A stretch of DNA of 64,000 bases from Vermamoeba vermiformis (Eukaryota > Tubulinea > Echinamoebida). The stretch lies in contig JBEWZL010000282.1 of NCBI GenBank assembly GCA_045837725.1, positions 1 through 64,000 on the forward strand, in the 5' to 3' direction. Below, one piece after another: positions 59,736 through 64,000 of the stretch (positions are counted from its first letter, which is position 1; each line of letters starts with the position of its first letter). The notes under the pieces were generated by a model, which saw only the letters and a program-made list of their open reading frames with translations, searched no databases and was not told the DNA's origin. The translations under genes were made by a program, and so were the position numbers.

Positions 59736-61410
59736 TTATTGTTTTCTGTTGAAGATTGACTTGGCGAGTGGTTCAAACGACTCCAGTCCTGGATAACGCA
59801 CTTGGCTGAAAATTGAAAGCCAAATCTCGCGAGGAAGTCGATGGAACAAATCACTTCGTGCAACAATGTGAAGAACCAAGGCAGTGTCTTCGTATCGTTG
59901 TTTTTGCAATTCGTAATTGCGTTGTGAAAATACATTGCTGTTCTGGACATCAAATAGGTTCACTCTCAACAATGCAAAGTTATTTTCTAACGCTTTTTTC
60001 ACGGTTTTCTGCAATTCTTCGTCAAGTCTAGCGTGAAGGTTCAATTCTCGCAGATTTGAATTGGTGCTGATTATCTCGATTAAGTCTTCTGAAGTCATTG
60101 AATAAGTTGAAAGTGATCGTAGCGTAGTGTTTTGTTTCAGTACATTAGCGAAGGAAAGCGGAAAGTCATTAAAGATGTAGATCTCGAAACGTGTCAAAGT
60201 GTCATTCACCATCAACGCTTGTTCGATTGATTGTACACTTTCCAACGATGATCTTCCACTAAGCCAGAGACTTTTGAGTGTCTTATTTTGGCAAAGCAAA
60301 TTGCTTAATGCCTGTGAAATGGTGGTTCGGGTGAGTGTCAGATTCGTGATGGATGCGTTTCCCGCGAGTGCCAATAGTAAATCTTCGTGGCTAGAGTTTG
60401 GCGTTATCATCGAAACGTTAACTAATTCGAATTTGTGAATAGTTTGAGTAGTCTTCAAGAACTGAAATAGCGGATCTGCTGATCCTTCAATCGTCAATCC
60501 TTTCAATACCAGACTCGTCACAGAAGTATTGACCAATAACGCGTCAAAAAATCCTTTCAACAATTCGGTGGAAAGATTCACTGAGTCAAGTTGTATTTCT
60601 TTAAGGGTCGTGTTGTGCTTGATTCCGTTGCCAAGTGTTGCGATATCGTGAAGGCGTGGATCTCGGCTTCGACCGAAGATGTGAGGAGGCCCGTTGATAA
60701 CAATCTTTGTTACTGAACGATTGTGCTTGAGACCTTCTGCCATAGACATCATATCTTGGGTCGAGCGAATGCAATGAGTGTTGATTTCAGTCATGACTTC
60801 ATTGCTCGGTCAAAAAGTTGAAAAATCCAACTGCTGCATTTTCATCAAGAACAATCGGAATATGAATGCCTTCATATGAAACTTCATTCAATGTTAATTT
60901 TTTGATGGACTTGTTGCGCGCAAGAGCCTTCGAGAGTTGTTTCCAGTCTTCGTAGATCGAGTTAGATTTGGCCTCGCGATCCAAGGTTGCCCTCAACTCC
61001 GTGATTGAAGTGTTATTTGCAATACCCTCATAGAGATGGGTATGATTTCCAGAATAAGACGTAATGTCGAGTGTTTTGAGAGCGGATGTGTGAGACAGGA
61101 CTTCGCCAAAGCTTTTGTATTCGTCATGGAAAGTACCATAATTTAGGAGTGAAAGAGTTTCGATTATATTTTCATTTGTTTGTAGTTTCTGCAAGAGCCA
61201 TTCTGAAAAACGAGGCTCATCTGCGATCTCAAGCAAACCAAATTGTTCCTGAATTATTTCTGACTGCCGAAAAAAATTGAGCGCTTCTTCGCTACCAACT
61301 CCGTCAATTTTCTGAATGAATTAAGGTTAATTAAGATTTTTCGGATATTTTTTAAAGTATTGTTTCCTCACCAGTAATGGCGTTAAGCCCACCCTGATCT
61401 CAATATTCAT
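59736..61410 (-). CDS. leucine-rich-repeat protein with C-terminal F-box-like end, frame change
   Basis: The first exon at about 61372-61410 (MNIEIRVGLTPLL) is spliced to KIDGVGSEEALNFFRQSEII and on through NLR/ribonuclease-inhibitor-like repeats (LSHTSALKTLDITSYSGNH, ANNTSITELRATL, LARNKSIKKLTLNEV). This frame ends at GFFNFLTEQ and TGA at 60799. A second frame begins four bases on (MTEINTHCIRSTQDMMSMAE) and continues the same repeat pattern (LKHNRSVTKIVINGP, LLVNTSVTSLVLKGL, LCQNKTLKSLWLSG) to 59736. The end, HRLPREIWLSIFSQVRYPG, looks like an F-box core. I treat it as one gene broken by a one-base shift near 60795-60810, or two adjacent halves. No intron of normal size fits. Cytosolic; probably an SCF receptor. 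Confidence 0.7.
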
Positions 61411-61661
61411 TTCGCTCGCTGTTTTTTTACAACGCTATTTTCTCTATGATATGTGGTTGTGGTATTCAGTTGGTGGAAGTCCGTGACATGCGTGTCACAC
61501 TGACATTTCATTTTCTAGATCCCTTGATGCATGCGGGATTCAAACAAGTGACCAATGTTTATCTTTGTCGAACATTAATTATATGATTATTACATTTTAC
61601 TGGAGATACGACTGTTTTTTTAACAAGGAAATTGACGTTATTGCTTCACCGCTTAAGGAAG

Positions 61662-62186
61662 CTATTTACAAGGGTTGTATTTTGTTTTGCAGAACTTTTT
61701 CGATGGTCTCCGAGGCACAGGGTTGACTTGGTAGCGACGTTGCTCGTTTGATCGGCGAGAAGAATTGAACAAATTCTTATTCTTATTGTTCTCCGCTTTG
61801 GACCGATTTCTTCGTTGTTCTCGTCTCGTTGCCTGCTTCGCTTCGTTGTAGAGCTCGACAAAGTCTTTAGACTTAGTCCGTAGTGCAAACTCGCGACAGA
61901 CTTTCTCTAATATCAGTTCCATTCGGTAGCGCAGCGGATCTCTTCTTTCAAGATCACTAGTTTTGTATTGCCGTTTCTTTGACAACATCATTTCATGGTG
62001 CCGGAACCAGAAAGAAAACTGAACGAACCTTAGCCGCTGTGTTCGAAGCTTCTCAGTCTCAATTCGAAGAGAATCTATGTTTAATTGAGTGGTGGGTAAC
62101 TTGGGCATTTGTGGTGTTGCTGTTCTTGGACTCTTTGTAGTCTGTTTTAAAAAAAAATGAACTTTTTTTGTTTGTCCGTCGAACAA
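61662..62186 (-). CDS. small basic-tailed protein, copy 2
   Basis: Single open frame of about 174 residues starting MFDGQTKKVHFFLKQTTKSP. Highly basic throughout (about a third Lys/Arg), with QLNIDSLRIETEKLRTQRL predicted helical, then DFVELYNEAKQATRREQRRN and a Ser/Arg/Asn tail ending KTKYNPCK. It is related at its C-terminal half to the gene at 59218-59573; the LRR gene lies between the two. The first codons overlap a poly-A-like run, so an upstream exon is possible. Family and function unknown. It starts 172 bases from the divergent DUF4385 gene. Confidence 0.6.
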   Translation of the reverse strand: MFDGQTKKVHFFLKQTTKSPRTATPQMPKLPTTQLNIDSLRIETEKLRTQRLRFVQFSFWFRHHEMMLSKKRQYKTSDLERRDPLRYRMELILEKVCREFALRTKSKDFVELYNEAKQATRREQRRNRSKAENNKNKNLFNSSRRSNEQRRYQVNPVPRRPSKKFCKTKYNPCK

Positions 62187-62358
62187 CTACGACAAGAATG
62201 CACTTAATTCTTCTCTAATTTAATTCTTGAGCATATTAAGAATTGAAATTGCACAAATGGGTACTGTCAGGTGATTCATTTAGGCGACATCGCGTGATCC
62301 ACACAGAAAAACGAGTGTCAACAAATGAATATCCTTATTAAACAAATTTTCAGTACAT

Positions 62359-63117
62359 ATGCAACGCATTGTCACCGAAGCAATGAAAAGACAGACAAAA
62401 ACGGCTTCGGCAATTAAATCCAGCAAACCGATCCGAAAGAAATTGCCGCCTTTCAATTACGGGAAAGATTTCAAGGCCATTGATGTTAGAAAAAATCCAG
62501 AAGAATATCAAGTAGGAAAAGGTAATTATAAATCAGATTTCTCGCGTTCATATGAAAATAATTTTAGGTTGCAAACTGGAATACTGATCTGATCTTTCTT
62601 TAGGAGAGCAAGGCGTGCTTTTAGTCGAGCCCTATAAATCAGAAATATGCCAATATTGGCGATTTAAGACGCCCGAGATCGCCGAGAACTCAGCGAAGAA
62701 GATCTACTCGATGTTTTTGGATTACAAATCGAAAAATGACTTTGTAGGCAAGCATTCAGCCAATAAGTCCAAAATTATTGCCGTATGAATAATATATATG
62801 CATTATTAGGAATGGATATGGCTAGGAAATTCTTACAAATGGGATACACGCGCTCGCGACGTTACGCGAACCATAAGACCGGCAGAAAATGGTCGGATCC
62901 GAAGGAAAAAGGGAGTGATGACGAGTTTAAGGAGCATACAATACCTAACAAGATCGCAAAATCCAAGAAAGAACGTCAAAGCCAAGAATTGTTGCCGAAA
63001 GATGAAGATCCGATAAAAGCCGCCAGCGCTCGAGTATTTTACGGCTATTATTTGCAAGCGAGAGAAGACGACGAATATAAAAAGAAAAAGAAGGAGCATC
63101 AAGATCGTTATGGTTAA
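62359..63117 (+). CDS. DUF4385 family protein
   Basis: Three exons give about 205 residues. Start MQRIVTEAMKRQTKTASAIK; then PPFNYGKDFKAIDVRKNPEE, YQVGKGEQGVLLVEPYKSEI, CQYWRFKTPEIAENSAKKIY, SMFLDYKSKNDF, GMDMARKFLQMGYTRSRRYA and NHKTGRKW. These blocks are those I know from DUF4385 (PF14328), a single-domain family of bacteria and scattered eukaryotes with no established function. The second intron uses the donor GTAGGC inside the FVG position and ends TTATTAG. A long Lys/Glu-rich C-terminal extension (KKKKKEHQDRYG) follows the conserved part. Confidence 0.8.
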
Positions 63118-63335
63118 CTGATCTGTCTTTTTTGATTAGGATAAACTAAAAACGATATTGCTAGCAATCTAATTTGAATTTTTTGATAGCTATTTATACG
63201 ATCAAGTTATCCATCTGTTCTAGGACCTCGTACAAATATGATCAAAATAGGATGAAAAACAAGTAAAGACAGCCGTTTAAAATGGATGAGATCCGGTCAA
63301 ACTTTGGTCAAACCAAAGAATTTATGGTAGCTAGG

Positions 63336-64000
63336 TTAAGTTTGAGTGGTGCAAGAATTGAATGCGGTCTCTTTGACCAAACACTCTCTGTACCACAACT
63401 GATGCTTCACTGGTCCACTGTTGTTCGGTACGGCGAGTGTGGTTGAGGACTGAGGTGCGACAAGTTGCGTGCCAGTCGCGGCAGACACGACACGATGCGT
63501 GAAATCAGTCGTCAAGTCAGCTGTCAGAGAACATTAGAAAGAGCTTTTTTACAAACTTAGGGCCTTACTTCTAGCGGTCGTTGTCTTAATTGTGAAGTCG
63601 CTAGTTTGGCCACTTGAGCATTGCGTTGGCTCTTGAACTGTCACTTCCACTTCAGGACCGAGAACAACTTGACATCCTCCCCAGTTGCGAATCAGTGACA
63701 GTTGATCGGCGTTCAGATCTGATTTTGACATTTTGACACTTAGATCAAAGTAAGAGCGGATAGTACAAACTTACCATGGAAGATGTAAGCGGGTTCTGAA
63801 TCGATTTCTGCGGCGTTCTTCAGCGCCATTGTCAAATTAACGCCGTACGAAGTGATGTACATGAGAGCCATCGCTTGACCAGCCTGAAGCGTCGTGTAAT
63901 ACGCTGGCGAAACCGAAAAATCATTACCGATTAACGGTGAAATTTTGCTCTTCTTAATATCTCGCCCTTTGGGTCCTAATAATTTTTTTGTTAGAATCGT
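63336..64000 (-). CDS. 3' part of unrecognised gene (runs off right edge)
   Basis: At least three exons on the minus strand. From the right edge: KKSKISPLIGNDFSVSPAYY, TLQAGQAMALMYITSYGVNL and TMALKNAAEIDSEPAYIFH, then an exon at about 63570-63735 (KSDLNADQLSLIRNWGGCQV, VLGPEVEVTVQEPTQCSSGQ), then HRVVSAATGTQLVAPQSSTT, HQLWYRECLVKETAFNSC and stop at 63336. Scattered Cys and many Thr suggest a secreted or surface protein, but the N-terminus is missing and I recognise no family. Confidence 0.6.

Noticed and set aside
61500-61560. tRNA-like B box (GTTTGAATCCCGC on the minus strand)
   Set aside because: No matching A box, no cloverleaf and no paired acceptor stem could be drawn.

Overview
The window is a gene-dense stretch of nuclear DNA from a unicellular eukaryote. 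About 25 protein genes lie on both strands. Nearly all are cut by many short GT-AG introns (about 45-110 bases, donors mostly GTAAGT or GTACGT), and the A+T-rich introns contrast with more balanced exons. The gene content (PARP1, sterol isomerase, class II HDAC, RhoGEF and MORN proteins, and a GEF-CNB-GRAM-CNB protein laid out like Dictyostelium GbpC/GbpD) points to an amoebozoan or a related amorphean protist. A protosteliid-type amoeba is a guess from gene style, not proven here.

Layout. 1-370: 3' end of an unrecognised plus-strand gene. 371-2703: no convincing gene, but an array of GC-rich palindromes, AT palindromes and CpG-poor DNA. 2704-7444 (minus): PARP1, then URAD (uric acid pathway). 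7558-11234 (plus): class II HDAC, EBP sterol isomerase and a small unknown protein. 11267-13280 (minus): mitochondrial MidA/NDUFAF7-like methyltransferase. 13603-25029 (plus): membrane-anchored GH20 hexosaminidase, a large RhoGEF-MORN-CNB-GRAM-CNB signalling protein and an F-box/LRR protein. 25100-32421: two S41-type, GPI-tailed secreted proteases placed head to head, with a doubtful small gene between them. 32549-34783 (minus): SAM + nuclease-like + kinase protein of Crinkler/FunK1 type, lying largely in CpG-depleted DNA. 35155-39689 (plus): SH3-RhoGEF-MORN protein. 40232-42195 (minus): GPI-anchored leucine-rich-repeat protein. 43081-50811 (plus): two F-box/ankyrin paralogues flanking a small Cys-rich GPI protein. 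50980-51918 (minus): probable mitochondrial protein. 52064-54723 (plus): type I membrane protein of unknown function. 55657-57567: intronless cytosolic HSP70. 57713-59143: L-threonine 3-dehydrogenase. 59200-62186 (minus): LRR gene flanked by two related basic-tailed genes. 62359-63117: DUF4385 protein. 63336 to the right edge (minus): unidentified gene.

The genes do not form one pathway. Several start pairs are divergent and separated by only 110-370 bases (URAD/HDAC, mitochondrial protein/type I membrane protein, basic protein/DUF4385, methyltransferase/hexosaminidase, kinase/SH3-RhoGEF), so shared promoters are likely. Recurring themes are Rho signalling with MORN repeats, secreted or GPI-anchored surface proteins, and F-box receptors with LRR or ankyrin repeats. 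No rRNA, tRNA, CRISPR or virus-like element was found.
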